A DNA stretch of 64,000 bases from Flavobacterium sp. GTDB lineage: Bacteria > Bacteroidota > Bacteroidia > Flavobacteriales > Flavobacteriaceae. This document shows positions 51,383 through 59,492 of this stretch, one piece after another. The notes below the pieces were generated by a model that was not told the DNA's origin, did not search any database, and worked only from the letters and a program-made list of their open reading frames with translations. Numbering within the stretch: position 1 is the stretch's first letter; each line of letters begins with the position of its first letter. The position numbers were made by a program, and so were the translations under genes. The DNA is taken from NCBI GenBank assembly GCA_016787805.1, contig JAEUTY010000024.1, forward strand, positions 1 to 64,000, read 5' to 3'.

Positions 51383-53401
51383 GTGAAGTTAGTTCGGTTT
51401 GTATTGCTGTTTTTCTGGGTTGCTGCGTTTTCGCAAAGCGACAAAAATCCGTGTGAAACATTAGATAAAATACAAAAACTCATCAAATACCAACACTACA
51501 AAACCAAACCGATAGATGACAGTTTATCGGTTTATACTTTTAATTCATTCATCAAACAGCTTGACGAAGACACACGATTATTTATCGAGCCTGAGATTGA
51601 TGATTTAAAGAAACACCAATTCAAAATAGATGATTATTTGACCTCTAAAAATTGTGCTTTTTTAGATGAAATTTATGTTTCTTATTCTAATGCGATTAAT
51701 CGTTACGAAAAAATAATTGAAAACATTAGTAATGCTCCTTTTGAATACAAAAGAAATGATACGATACAATTTTCAAAAAAGAACTTTCCTTATGCCAAAA
51801 ACGAGGCTGAATTAGTACGATTGTACCAAAAAAGTATTTTGTTTAATGTTTTAAGAGACATTTCTGAAGTAAGTACTAATAAAGATTCTTTGATTCAAAA
51901 CTTTGATAAAATTGCTCCTATCTCAAAAAACAAAACTTTGGAGTCATTTAAGTGCAAAATCGACTCTTATCGTCTTTCAAAGCAAGAGTTTTACTCGATT
52001 TTCTTCAACTCATTTTGTAGTTATTTTGATCCGCACACCAACTATTTTTCACAAAGTGATCGTTCATCATTTTTATCAAGTGTAAGTGCCGACAACTTGA
52101 CTTTTGGGTTTTATGCATCCCTAAACGAAAAAAATGAAATTATCATTGAAAGCGTAATACCGGGAAGTTCTGCTTACAGTACCAACAAAATCAATTCGGG
52201 CGACATTATCACTCAAGTTTCTTTTGAAGGTAATAATTATAGTGTATCCTGCTCATCTTTAAAAAAAATAGAAGAAATTTTTACTTCTGATAAATGCAAA
52301 AAAGCCGATTTTACCATACGAAAAAAAACTGGCGAAATTGTAAATGTCAAATTGGTAAAAAAAATAATGAAAGATTACCAAAACGTTGTTTATAGTTACC
52401 TTTTAGAAAAAGACAATGCTAAAGTGGGTTATATTAAAATACCTAGTTTTTATTCAACCTATGAAAACGGAACCACCAATGTGAGTGACGATGTTGTAAA
52501 AGAGCTTTACAAATTAAAAGAAGACAAAATTGATGGTTTAGTTATTGATTTAGAAGACAATGGTGGCGGATCAATGGAAGAAGCGGTTCGGCTAACTGGT
52601 TTGTTTATCGATATTGGCCCAATTGCAATTATTCATAACAGCTTAGGAAAAAAAGAAATTGTTAAAGATTACAATCGTGGCACTGCTTTTTCTGGACCAT
52701 TAGTAGTAATGATTAACGGAAATTCGGCTTCGGCAAGTGAATTTTTCACCAATGCAATTCAAGATTACAATCGTGGAATCATTATTGGAAATAAATCGCA
52801 CGGAAAAGCCTCAATGCAACGAATTTATCCTATTGGTGACGAAAAAGATCCATCAGAATATTTAAAAATAACGATTGAGCGGTTTTACAGAATTACGGGT
52901 CAAACCAATCAAGCTGTTGGAATAATACCAAATATCGAAATTCCTACTTTGTTTGACAAACAAATGCCTCGTGAGGAAGACAACTATAATACTCTGGACA
53001 GTGAAACTATAGAAGCCAAATTAAAATACCAAATTGAAGCTAATGAATATGCATCTGCCATCGAAAAAAGCATCAATCGTATTAAAGAAAATAGCTCAAT
53101 TAAAGCTATTGCTGAATTAAATACTAAAATCAATAATTTATACGACAACGACTTCTCTCCTATTTTGCTTCAATTCAAAAATGTATTTGACGAAGTCAAT
53201 AAAGTAAATTTATTGTGGAAAGAAATTACCGATTTTTCTGAAACTGAATATCCTATCGAAATTAAAAACAGTACTATAAATCAAGAATACCTACAATTTG
53301 ATGAGTATTTAAAAAGCACTGGAGTTGAACGAATCAAATCAATTAAGCAAAATTTTCGCATCCTTGAAGCCTTAAATATCATTAATGATCTAAAAAAATA
53401 G
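51383..53401 (+). CDS. S41 family tail-specific protease, exported
   Basis: A 672-residue C-terminal processing protease. It starts with a signal peptide ('KLVRFVLLFFWVAAFSQ'), then a helical N-terminal region, a PDZ domain (about 235-320; 'LTFGFYASLNEKNEIIIESVIPGSSAY'), and the S41 catalytic domain with 'GLVIDLEDNGGGSMEEAVRLTGLFID', the nucleophile Ser of 'INGNSASASEFFTNAIQDYNRG', and the Lys of 'GNKSHGKASMQ'. Resembles Prc/Tsp, with a DUF3340-like tail. It must use a GTG start at 51383, since no ATG lies early in frame. It follows gcvT by 5 bp and is followed 6 bp later by a secreted protein. Confidence 0.93.
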   Translation: MKLVRFVLLFFWVAAFSQSDKNPCETLDKIQKLIKYQHYKTKPIDDSLSVYTFNSFIKQLDEDTRLFIEPEIDDLKKHQFKIDDYLTSKNCAFLDEIYVSYSNAINRYEKIIENISNAPFEYKRNDTIQFSKKNFPYAKNEAELVRLYQKSILFNVLRDISEVSTNKDSLIQNFDKIAPISKNKTLESFKCKIDSYRLSKQEFYSIFFNSFCSYFDPHTNYFSQSDRSSFLSSVSADNLTFGFYASLNEKNEIIIESVIPGSSAYSTNKINSGDIITQVSFEGNNYSVSCSSLKKIEEIFTSDKCKKADFTIRKKTGEIVNVKLVKKIMKDYQNVVYSYLLEKDNAKVGYIKIPSFYSTYENGTTNVSDDVVKELYKLKEDKIDGLVIDLEDNGGGSMEEAVRLTGLFIDIGPIAIIHNSLGKKEIVKDYNRGTAFSGPLVVMINGNSASASEFFTNAIQDYNRGIIIGNKSHGKASMQRIYPIGDEKDPSEYLKITIERFYRITGQTNQAVGIIPNIEIPTLFDKQMPREEDNYNTLDSETIEAKLKYQIEANEYASAIEKSINRIKENSSIKAIAELNTKINNLYDNDFSPILLQFKNVFDEVNKVNLLWKEITDFSETEYPIEIKNSTINQEYLQFDEYLKSTGVERIKSIKQNFRILEALNIINDLKK

Positions 53402-53407
53402 TTTCTG

Positions 53408-54436
53408 ATGAAAAAAATTACTTTCCTTCTATTACTATCAACAGTATTTGCGTTTGCTCAAGATTTTAGAAATCCTGTTGATTACCTGAATTATTTGGGA
53501 AAAGAGCAACAATCTATTGCAAGAAGCACTTGGAGATACACTTCGGCTGTGGCTCATTCTACCAATGCGCGTCGCATAGAAACTACTCGGAAACAATTGG
53601 TCAACAGCATAAAAAACTCGAGTAAAAAGATTGAAGCCTTGAAAAATGGTTATAAAGGTGATATCGAATTCAGAGATAAGTTATTGAACTACTTGTATTT
53701 TGCTGAAAAAAACATCAATGAAGAATACGGAAAAATCATTGACTTACAAGATGTTGCGCAACAATCCTACGATTACATGGAGTCGTACATTATGACACGC
53801 GATTTAGTAAATAAAAAGTTAGATGAAGAATACGAAAAAGTCAAATTAGCACAACACGAATTTGCTGAGAAATACCATGTCAATTTATCATCAGAGGAGA
53901 GCGAATTGGGTAAGAAAATCAAACTATCCAATGAGGTTTTCGACTATCATACAGTATTGTTTTTGGTGTTTTTTAAAGTGAATATTACCGATGTAAATTT
54001 ATCCAATGCCATCGAAAAAAAGGACTTAGTGGCTATTGAACAAAATGCTTCTTCTTTGCTTAAATATTCGTACGAAGGTTTGGAAAAAATCAAATCAATT
54101 AGCAGTTATAAAAATGATACTTCGCTTATTAACGAAACGGAAAGAGCGTTGTTGTTTTACAAAAAAACAGCCGAAGAGTTCACACCAAAAGTAATTTCGT
54201 ATTTGATGTTGTATGATAAGTTTGAAAATGCAAAGAAAACACTAGAATCAAAGTCAGAAAGCGAGCGATCGGAAGCTGAAGTTGAAAATTACAATGCTAT
54301 GGTGAAACAAGTCAATAAAGAAATTGGTATTTTCAATAAATTATCTAACGACAATTACCAAGAAAAAACAAAAGTATTGAACGATTGGAATGCTACTGGA
54401 GATGAATTTATAGCACGACATGTTCCACAAGATTAA
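53408..54436 (+). CDS. secreted hypothetical helical protein
   Basis: A 342-residue protein with signal peptide 'KKITFLLLLSTVFAFAQ' and a long all-helical, charged mature part. 'FRNPVDYLNYLGKEQQSIARSTWRY' near the N-terminus resembles what I recall as the LIC11966 family of surface proteins, but this is uncertain. No enzyme motif is visible. It begins 6 bp after the S41 protease gene, so the two are made together, and it could be that protease's partner or adaptor; that is inference only. Confidence 0.8.
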   Translation: MKKITFLLLLSTVFAFAQDFRNPVDYLNYLGKEQQSIARSTWRYTSAVAHSTNARRIETTRKQLVNSIKNSSKKIEALKNGYKGDIEFRDKLLNYLYFAEKNINEEYGKIIDLQDVAQQSYDYMESYIMTRDLVNKKLDEEYEKVKLAQHEFAEKYHVNLSSEESELGKKIKLSNEVFDYHTVLFLVFFKVNITDVNLSNAIEKKDLVAIEQNASSLLKYSYEGLEKIKSISSYKNDTSLINETERALLFYKKTAEEFTPKVISYLMLYDKFENAKKTLESKSESERSEAEVENYNAMVKQVNKEIGIFNKLSNDNYQEKTKVLNDWNATGDEFIARHVPQD

Positions 54437-54444
54437 AATAGTAT

Positions 54445-54474
54445 TTGAAAAACAGTTTAATAGTTATATTTTTG
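54445..54474 (+). promoter_or_regulatory. full-consensus Bacteroidota promoter for yebC
   Basis: TTG (54445-54447), a 19-nt spacer, and TATTTTTG (54467-54474) match TTG-N19-TAnnTTTG. The ATG follows 28 nt after the box. Confidence 0.75.
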
Positions 54475-54502
54475 CAACCAAATAACAGAATACACATAAG
54501 AA

Positions 54503-55213
54503 ATGGGAAGAGCATTTGAATTTAGAAAAGCACGAAAAATGAAACGTTGGTCAGCCATGGCAAAAACGTTTACACGTATTGGAAAAGACATTGTAATGGC
54601 TGTAAAAGAAGGCGGTCCAAACCCAGAAACCAATTCACGTTTGAGAGCTGTAATCCAAAATGCAAAAGCAGCCAACATGCCTAAAGACAATGTGGAGCGT
54701 GCGATTAAAAAAGCATCTGATAAAGATACAGCCAACTTCAAAGAAGTACTATTCGAAGGTTATGCACCACACGGAATTGCGATTTTAATTGAAACAGCAA
54801 CCGATAACAACAATAGAACAGTTGCCAACATTAGAAGTTACTTCAACAAATGCAACGGAACAATGGGAACGCAAGGTTCAGTTGAATTTATGTTTGATCA
54901 TACATGTAATTTCAGAATTCCAGCCGAGGGTCAAGATGTAGAAGAATTAGAATTGGAAATGATTGATTTTGGTGTAGAAGAAATTTTTGCAGACGAAGAC
55001 GGCATTTTGATGTATGCGCCTTTCGAAAGTTTTGGTGCGATCCAAAAAGAATTAGAAAACCGTGGTTTAGAAATATTATCTTCTGGATTTGAACGTATTC
55101 CTCAAATCACCAAAGAATTGACGCCTGAGCAAGTAGCTGATGTAGAAAAACTACTTGAAAAAATCGAAGAAGACGATGACGTAATGAACGTGTATCATAC
55201 GATGCAAGAATAG
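54503..55213 (+). CDS. YebC/PmpR family regulatory protein
   Basis: A 236-residue protein of the YebC/PmpR/TACO1 family, described as DNA-binding regulators and more recently as translation factors for proline-rich stretches. It has 'MGRAFEFRKARKMKRWSAMAKTFTRIGKDI', 'NSRLRAVIQNAKAANMPKDNVERAIKKA' and 'YEGYAPHGIAILIETATDNNNRTVANIRSYFNKCNG'-like text (here 'FEGYAPHGIA'). The N-terminus has 'RAFEFRK' where others have 'HSKWANIKH', a usual variant in Bacteroidota. Length is normal. Confidence 0.95.
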   Translation: MGRAFEFRKARKMKRWSAMAKTFTRIGKDIVMAVKEGGPNPETNSRLRAVIQNAKAANMPKDNVERAIKKASDKDTANFKEVLFEGYAPHGIAILIETATDNNNRTVANIRSYFNKCNGTMGTQGSVEFMFDHTCNFRIPAEGQDVEELELEMIDFGVEEIFADEDGILMYAPFESFGAIQKELENRGLEILSSGFERIPQITKELTPEQVADVEKLLEKIEEDDDVMNVYHTMQE

Positions 55214-55262
55214 ACTTCTTAGATTGTTAGATTTTCAGACAACTTAGATTTAAAATATAATA

Positions 55263-55297
55263 AAATCCGTTTTGTGAAAGCAGAACGGATTTTTTAT
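55263..55297 (+). terminator. terminator of yebC
   Basis: AAATCCGTT-TTGTGAAAGCAG-AACGGATTTTTTATTT: a 9-bp stem with T-run, 50 bp after the stop codon. The DNA before it (55215-55250) holds TTAGAT-type short-word repeats. Confidence 0.9.
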
Positions 55298-55561
55298 TTA
55301 GTTGATAATCAGAAACCTAAATTATAATTGAAAAATATTTTAACTTTTTCTTGTAACATTTAAAATAGTCGTCCGTATAATTAGAGATTTTCAAATAGAT
55401 CATATGCTAAAAATGACACCAATGTGTTGTATCTTCAATGCTGAATTCCAATTACCCATTTCACGGTTGAATTCATTATACCAATTAAAAAGAAAATACG
55501 TTCCATTTTTCTATCCTATTCTATCCCGAAAATCAAACCTAACAATTTAAATTTTATTACA
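55298..55561. other. gene-free gap with a possible ECF-type promoter
   Basis: The largest gene-free stretch (55214-55561 including the yebC terminator). At 55352-55376 TGTAAC, 13 nt, then GTCCGTA resemble the -35 and -10 of promoters used by extracytoplasmic-function sigma factors, though the spacer is shorter than usual. A 48-codon frame starts at 55404 and ends at 55550 but shows no family or coding bias that I trust. The rest is AT-rich leader-like DNA before the SPFH gene. Confidence 0.35.
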
Positions 55562-57472
55562 ATGACAACAATTTTTACGCTTTGGTGGTTAATTCCCATC
55601 GTATTGTGTTTGGTATTCTACAAATTTGTTTTGCGTGTTTTCTTCGGAATGGTCATCGTTCCCGAAGATAAAATTGGATTAGTGACGAAGAAATTTGTGC
55701 TTTTTGGAGCCGACAAGTCCCTGCCCGATGGACGCATCATTGCAACCAAAGGCGAAGCTGGTTTCCAAGCTCAAACCTTAGCTCCTGGGTTGTATTGGAA
55801 CAAATGGATTTGGCAATACACCATCGACATGACACCATTTACCATCATCCCAGAAGGCAAAATTGGGTTGGTTTTGAGTAAAGACGGAAAAGAAATTCCA
55901 ACAGGTCGCATCTTAGCACGCAAAGTGGAAAGCGATAACTTTCAAGACGCAACAGCTTTCTTAAATAATGGTGGACAAAAAGGGCGTCAAACGGCTTTTA
56001 TTACCAGTGGTTCGTATCGTATCAATACGTATTTGTTTGAAATCGTAATTATCGATCAAGTCAAAATATATGAAAACATGATTGGTATCGTTACGGCTTT
56101 GGATGGTGAACCAATTCCGATTGGTCAAATTGCGGGTAAATACGTTGAAAAACACAATAATTTCCAAGATTTTGATAGCTTCTTAGAAAATGGTGGTAAC
56201 CGTGGATTGCAACCTCAGGTGATGTTGGCGGGTTCGTATTACATCAATACTTGGGCGATTCAAATTGAGCAAAACCCAATGACGGATGTGCCTATTGGTC
56301 ATGTGGGAGTTGTAATTTCTTATATTGGCGAAGACGGACAAGACGTAACAGGTGAAACCTTCAAACATGGAAATATTGTTTCTAAAGGACAACGCGGTGT
56401 TTGGATGGAACCATTCGGACCTGGAAAATATGCATTGAATAAGTATACAACAAAATTAGAACTGGTTCCAACGACCAACTTGGTATTGAACTGGGCCAAT
56501 GCACGTAGCGAATCACACGATTTAGATAAAAACTTATCTACAATAACCGTGCGTTCAAAAGATGGTTTCCCTTTCAACTTGGATGTTTCGCAAATTATTC
56601 ACGTTCCTGCCAATGAAGCGCCCAAAGTGATTGCTCGATTTGGAAGTATGACCAATTTGGTATCGCAAGTATTAGAACCTACTATTGGAAACTATTTCCG
56701 TAACTCGGCACAAGATAGCGATGTGATTTCGTTTTTGAGTACCCGTAAAGAGCGACAAGAATCAGCTAAAAACCATATCAAAACCGTTTTAGACGAATAC
56801 AATGTTAATGCTGTTGATACACTAATCGGAGATATTACGCCTCCCGAATCGTTGATGAAAACATTAACCGACAGAAAAATTGCCGAAGAAGAACAAAAAA
56901 CCTATCAAACGCAAAAGTTAGCACAAGAACAACGTCAAGGAGTGGAAAAAGAAACAGCCATTGCCGATATGCAAAAAGAAATTGTTCGCGCTTCACAAAG
57001 TGTTGAAATCGCCCAACGTACAGCGGATGCGACTGTTAAAAAAGCAGAAGGAGACGCTACCAGTTTAAAATTGAATGTAAACGCTGAAGCAGAAGCTACT
57101 AAAATGCGTGCACAAGCTGAAGCTGAAGCAACCAAAGCAAGAGCAGGAGCGCAAGCTGAAGCAACCCGATTGAATGCTAGCGCTGAAGCGGAAAAAATCT
57201 CAAAAACAGGTTTGGCTGAAGCGGAAAAAATCATGGCCATTGGTAAATCGACTGCAGAAGCGTATCAATTGCAAGTTTCGGCTATGGGCGGCGATAATTT
57301 TACCAAATACAAAATTACCGAAGAAATTGGTAAAGGCAACATCAAAGTAATTCCAGATGTACTAATTTCAGGTGCTAATGGTTCTGAAGGAGGAATCAGT
57401 GGTTTACTTGGTATGAAATTGATGGAAATGATGGATGCCAAAAACGACAATCCTGAGTCTAAGAAAAAATAA
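55562..57472 (+). CDS. flotillin-like SPFH domain protein with N-terminal repeats
   Basis: A 636-residue membrane-associated protein. It has an N-terminal transmembrane helix ('LWWLIPIVLCLVFYKFVLRVFF'), then about four related modules of 65-75 residues, each with an 'IG-V' strand, a Gly/Ile-rich turn like 'GKEIPTGRIL', and an 'SG-Y-IN' ending (near 30-95, 95-165, 165-235 and 240-300). A SPFH domain follows (about 310-420) and then a long Ala/Glu coiled coil of flotillin type ('AEAEATKMRAQAEAEATKAR' region). The C-terminus has 'GKGNIKVIPDVLIS'. Flotillins organise membrane microdomains. Terminator follows; possible ECF-type promoter upstream. Confidence 0.9.
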   Translation: MTTIFTLWWLIPIVLCLVFYKFVLRVFFGMVIVPEDKIGLVTKKFVLFGADKSLPDGRIIATKGEAGFQAQTLAPGLYWNKWIWQYTIDMTPFTIIPEGKIGLVLSKDGKEIPTGRILARKVESDNFQDATAFLNNGGQKGRQTAFITSGSYRINTYLFEIVIIDQVKIYENMIGIVTALDGEPIPIGQIAGKYVEKHNNFQDFDSFLENGGNRGLQPQVMLAGSYYINTWAIQIEQNPMTDVPIGHVGVVISYIGEDGQDVTGETFKHGNIVSKGQRGVWMEPFGPGKYALNKYTTKLELVPTTNLVLNWANARSESHDLDKNLSTITVRSKDGFPFNLDVSQIIHVPANEAPKVIARFGSMTNLVSQVLEPTIGNYFRNSAQDSDVISFLSTRKERQESAKNHIKTVLDEYNVNAVDTLIGDITPPESLMKTLTDRKIAEEEQKTYQTQKLAQEQRQGVEKETAIADMQKEIVRASQSVEIAQRTADATVKKAEGDATSLKLNVNAEAEATKMRAQAEAEATKARAGAQAEATRLNASAEAEKISKTGLAEAEKIMAIGKSTAEAYQLQVSAMGGDNFTKYKITEEIGKGNIKVIPDVLISGANGSEGGISGLLGMKLMEMMDAKNDNPESKKK

Positions 57473-57490
57473 GTTTTATTGACAACAAGC

Positions 57491-57521
57491 AAAAACTCCG
57501 AGCAAACACTCGGAGTTTTTT
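57491..57521 (+). terminator. terminator of the SPFH gene (T1)
   Basis: AAAAACTCCGAG-CAAACA-CTCGGAGTTTTTT: 7-bp GC-rich stem with A-run and T-run. Nearly identical to the terminator at 58298-58330 on the other side of the DUF3667 gene. Confidence 0.93.
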
Positions 57522-57523
57522 AG

Positions 57524-57531
57524 TATATTTG
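57524..57531 (+). promoter_or_regulatory. TAnnTTTG promoter box for DUF3667
   Basis: TATATTTG begins 3 nt after terminator T1 and lies 36 nt before the ATG. The T1 stem would occupy the place of the -33 element, so promoter and terminator share DNA. Confidence 0.5.
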
Positions 57532-57566
57532 ATTTTACTCGCTAACTTTTAATCCTTTTATTAAAA

Positions 57567-58286
57567 ATGAATTGTAAAAATTGTAATAGTCTAATTTCTG
57601 ATGATAAATGTGTATTGTGCATCGAAAAACCCAAACTTAAAAGAATTGATAGTCATTATATTTGGCATGAATTAATGCATCTTTTCCACATTGAAAAAGG
57701 ATTTTTATACAGTGTTAAAGAATTAATTACTCGTCCTGGCGACAGCATCCGTGAGTACATTACGAGCGATAGAAGCAAACATATGAAACCCATACCGTTT
57801 GTGATTTTTTCTGCTTTATTGTACACTTTCATTGCTCATTATTTTAAACCTGAGGCTCTGAAAACCGCAGATGATTTTGTCAAAGATTCCTACGTGTTAG
57901 TGATACGAAAATGGATTGATACGCACTATGGTTATACTTACATCATGATGAGTGTTTTCATTGCATTTTGGACCAAATTATTGTTCAAAAAATATCAGTA
58001 TAATTTTTATGAAATAATGACGCTGCTGTGTTATGTCTTAGGACAAGGAATGTTATTTACAATGCTCGAATTACCTTTGCATAAATACCTCAATCAGCAA
58101 GTTTTTAATGTCATTGCATTCGGAACCACTTTGGCTTATCCAACAATTGCAATTGGTCAATTTTTTGACAAATTTAAAATTAGTAGTTATGTAAAAGCAT
58201 TTCTAACTTTTTTACTCGGTCATTTGGCTTTTTACTTTATAGTTTTGGGGATTGGTTTCATTCTTGATATACTTTTGAAAAAATAA
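57567..58286 (+). CDS. DUF3667 family zinc-ribbon membrane protein
   Basis: A 239-residue protein. The N-terminal 'NCKNCNSLISDDKCVLCIEKP' is a small CxxC...CxxC zinc ribbon, followed by 'IDSHYIWHELMHLFHIEKGFLYSVKELITRPGDSIREYITSDRSKHMKPIPFVIFSA', the DUF3667 hallmark (GFLYTVKEL-RPG), and four to five transmembrane helices. Function unknown. The gene is bracketed by two near-identical terminators. Confidence 0.9.
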   Translation: MNCKNCNSLISDDKCVLCIEKPKLKRIDSHYIWHELMHLFHIEKGFLYSVKELITRPGDSIREYITSDRSKHMKPIPFVIFSALLYTFIAHYFKPEALKTADDFVKDSYVLVIRKWIDTHYGYTYIMMSVFIAFWTKLLFKKYQYNFYEIMTLLCYVLGQGMLFTMLELPLHKYLNQQVFNVIAFGTTLAYPTIAIGQFFDKFKISSYVKAFLTFLLGHLAFYFIVLGIGFILDILLKK

Positions 58287-58297
58287 TATATTTAAAC

Positions 58298-58330
58298 AAA
58301 AACTCCGAGTAAATAACTCGGAGTTTTTTA
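58298..58330. terminator. terminator after DUF3667 (T2), bidirectional
   Basis: AAAAACTCCGAG-TAAATAA-CTCGGAGTTTTTT. It can serve DUF3667 rightward and the cysteine synthase family gene leftward. Its stem is identical to T1 at 57491-57521. Confidence 0.92.
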
Positions 58331-58376
58331 TATCTAAAATTGTAAGAAGTCTAACTTTCTAAGAAATAGAAAAGGG

Positions 58377-59417
58377 CTATTTAATAAACTCAATTTTTTG
58401 AGCCTCCTCAGCATTGATACTGTCAAAGAAACCTTGTTCATTCATCCATTCATCACTGAATACTTTACTCATGTAACGTGATCCATGATCAGGGAAGATT
58501 GCTACCACATTGCTATTGGCGTCAAATTCTCCTTCTTCAGCAAATTGTTTGATGGCTTGCATTACAGCACCTGAAGTATAACCTACAAACAAACCTTCTT
58601 TTTTAGCAATTTCTCTTGTAGTATGCGCACTTTCTTCATCAGTAACTTTGATAAATTGATCAATAATATCAAAATCAGTTGCGGTTGGAATCAAGTTTTT
58701 ACCTAAACCTTCAATTCGGTATGGGTAAATTTCGGCTGCGTCAAACTCTTTGGTCTCGTGGTATTTTTTTAAAACCGAACCAAAAGCATCTACACCTAAA
58801 ATTCTAATATTTGGGTTTTGCTCTTTTAAATATTTTGCAGTTCCAGAAATGGTTCCTCCTGTTCCACTACAAGCAACAAGATGCGTGATTTTTCCTTGTG
58901 TTTGTTCCCAAATTTCTGGACCAGTTGTTTTGTAATGAGCATCAACATTTAATTCATTAAAATATTGATTAATGTATACTGAACCTTTGGTTTCTTCATG
59001 AAGTCGCTTAGCCACGTTATAATACGATCGCTCGTCGTCAGCAGAAACGTGTGCTGGGCAAACATATACCTTTGCTCCCATGCTTCTCAACATATCAATT
59101 TTATCTTTTGACGATTTTGAACTAACGGCTAAGATGCAATTGTATCCTTTAATAATGCTAACCATTGCCAAACTAAACCCAGTATTTCCCGAAGTAGTTT
59201 CAATAATGGTATCACCCGGAGTTAAAATCCCTTTCCTTTCAGCTTCCTCAATAATATAAAGTGCAATTCGATCTTTGGTTGAGTGGCCAGGATTGAAAGC
59301 TTCTACCTTAGCGTAAAAATTTCCTTCTAATCCGTCAGTTATTGCATTGAGCTTAATAAGTGGAGTATTTCCTATTAATTCCAACACACTATTAAAGGCT
59401 TTTATTTCTTCTTTCAT
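58377..59417 (-). CDS. PLP-dependent cysteine synthase / cystathionine beta-synthase family enzyme
   Basis: A 346-residue fold-type II PLP enzyme. '[13 protein letters not shown]' starts the core; the PLP Lys lies in '[16 protein letters not shown]', the substrate loop in '[12 protein letters not shown]', and the phosphate-binding Gly loop in '[14 protein letters not shown]'. The length of about 345 without a CBS domain pair matches the bacterial branch often annotated as cysteine synthase family or cystathionine beta-synthase. It makes cysteine or cystathionine from O-acetylserine/serine; which one cannot be read here. I use ATG 59417, since the longer frame starts with TTG. Confidence 0.9.
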   Translation of the reverse strand: MKEEIKAFNSVLELIGNTPLIKLNAITDGLEGNFYAKVEAFNPGHSTKDRIALYIIEEAERKGILTPGDTIIETTSGNTGFSLAMVSIIKGYNCILAVSSKSSKDKIDMLRSMGAKVYVCPAHVSADDERSYYNVAKRLHEETKGSVYINQYFNELNVDAHYKTTGPEIWEQTQGKITHLVACSGTGGTISGTAKYLKEQNPNIRILGVDAFGSVLKKYHETKEFDAAEIYPYRIEGLGKNLIPTATDFDIIDQFIKVTDEESAHTTREIAKKEGLFVGYTSGAVMQAIKQFAEEGEFDANSNVVAIFPDHGSRYMSKVFSDEWMNEQGFFDSINAEEAQKIEFIK

Positions 59418-59492
59418 AAAAAATAAATTAGTCAAGGTAAATATAAAAAAAGGCTACCTCAAAACCTTGCAAATTTAATAAAATTTTTTAAA

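Noticed and set aside
55404-55550. 48-codon frame in the gap before the SPFH gene
   Set aside because: It has an ATG and stop and lies after a possible promoter, but the product has no recognisable features and the size is within chance for a gap of this length. Kept only as part of a low-interest finding.
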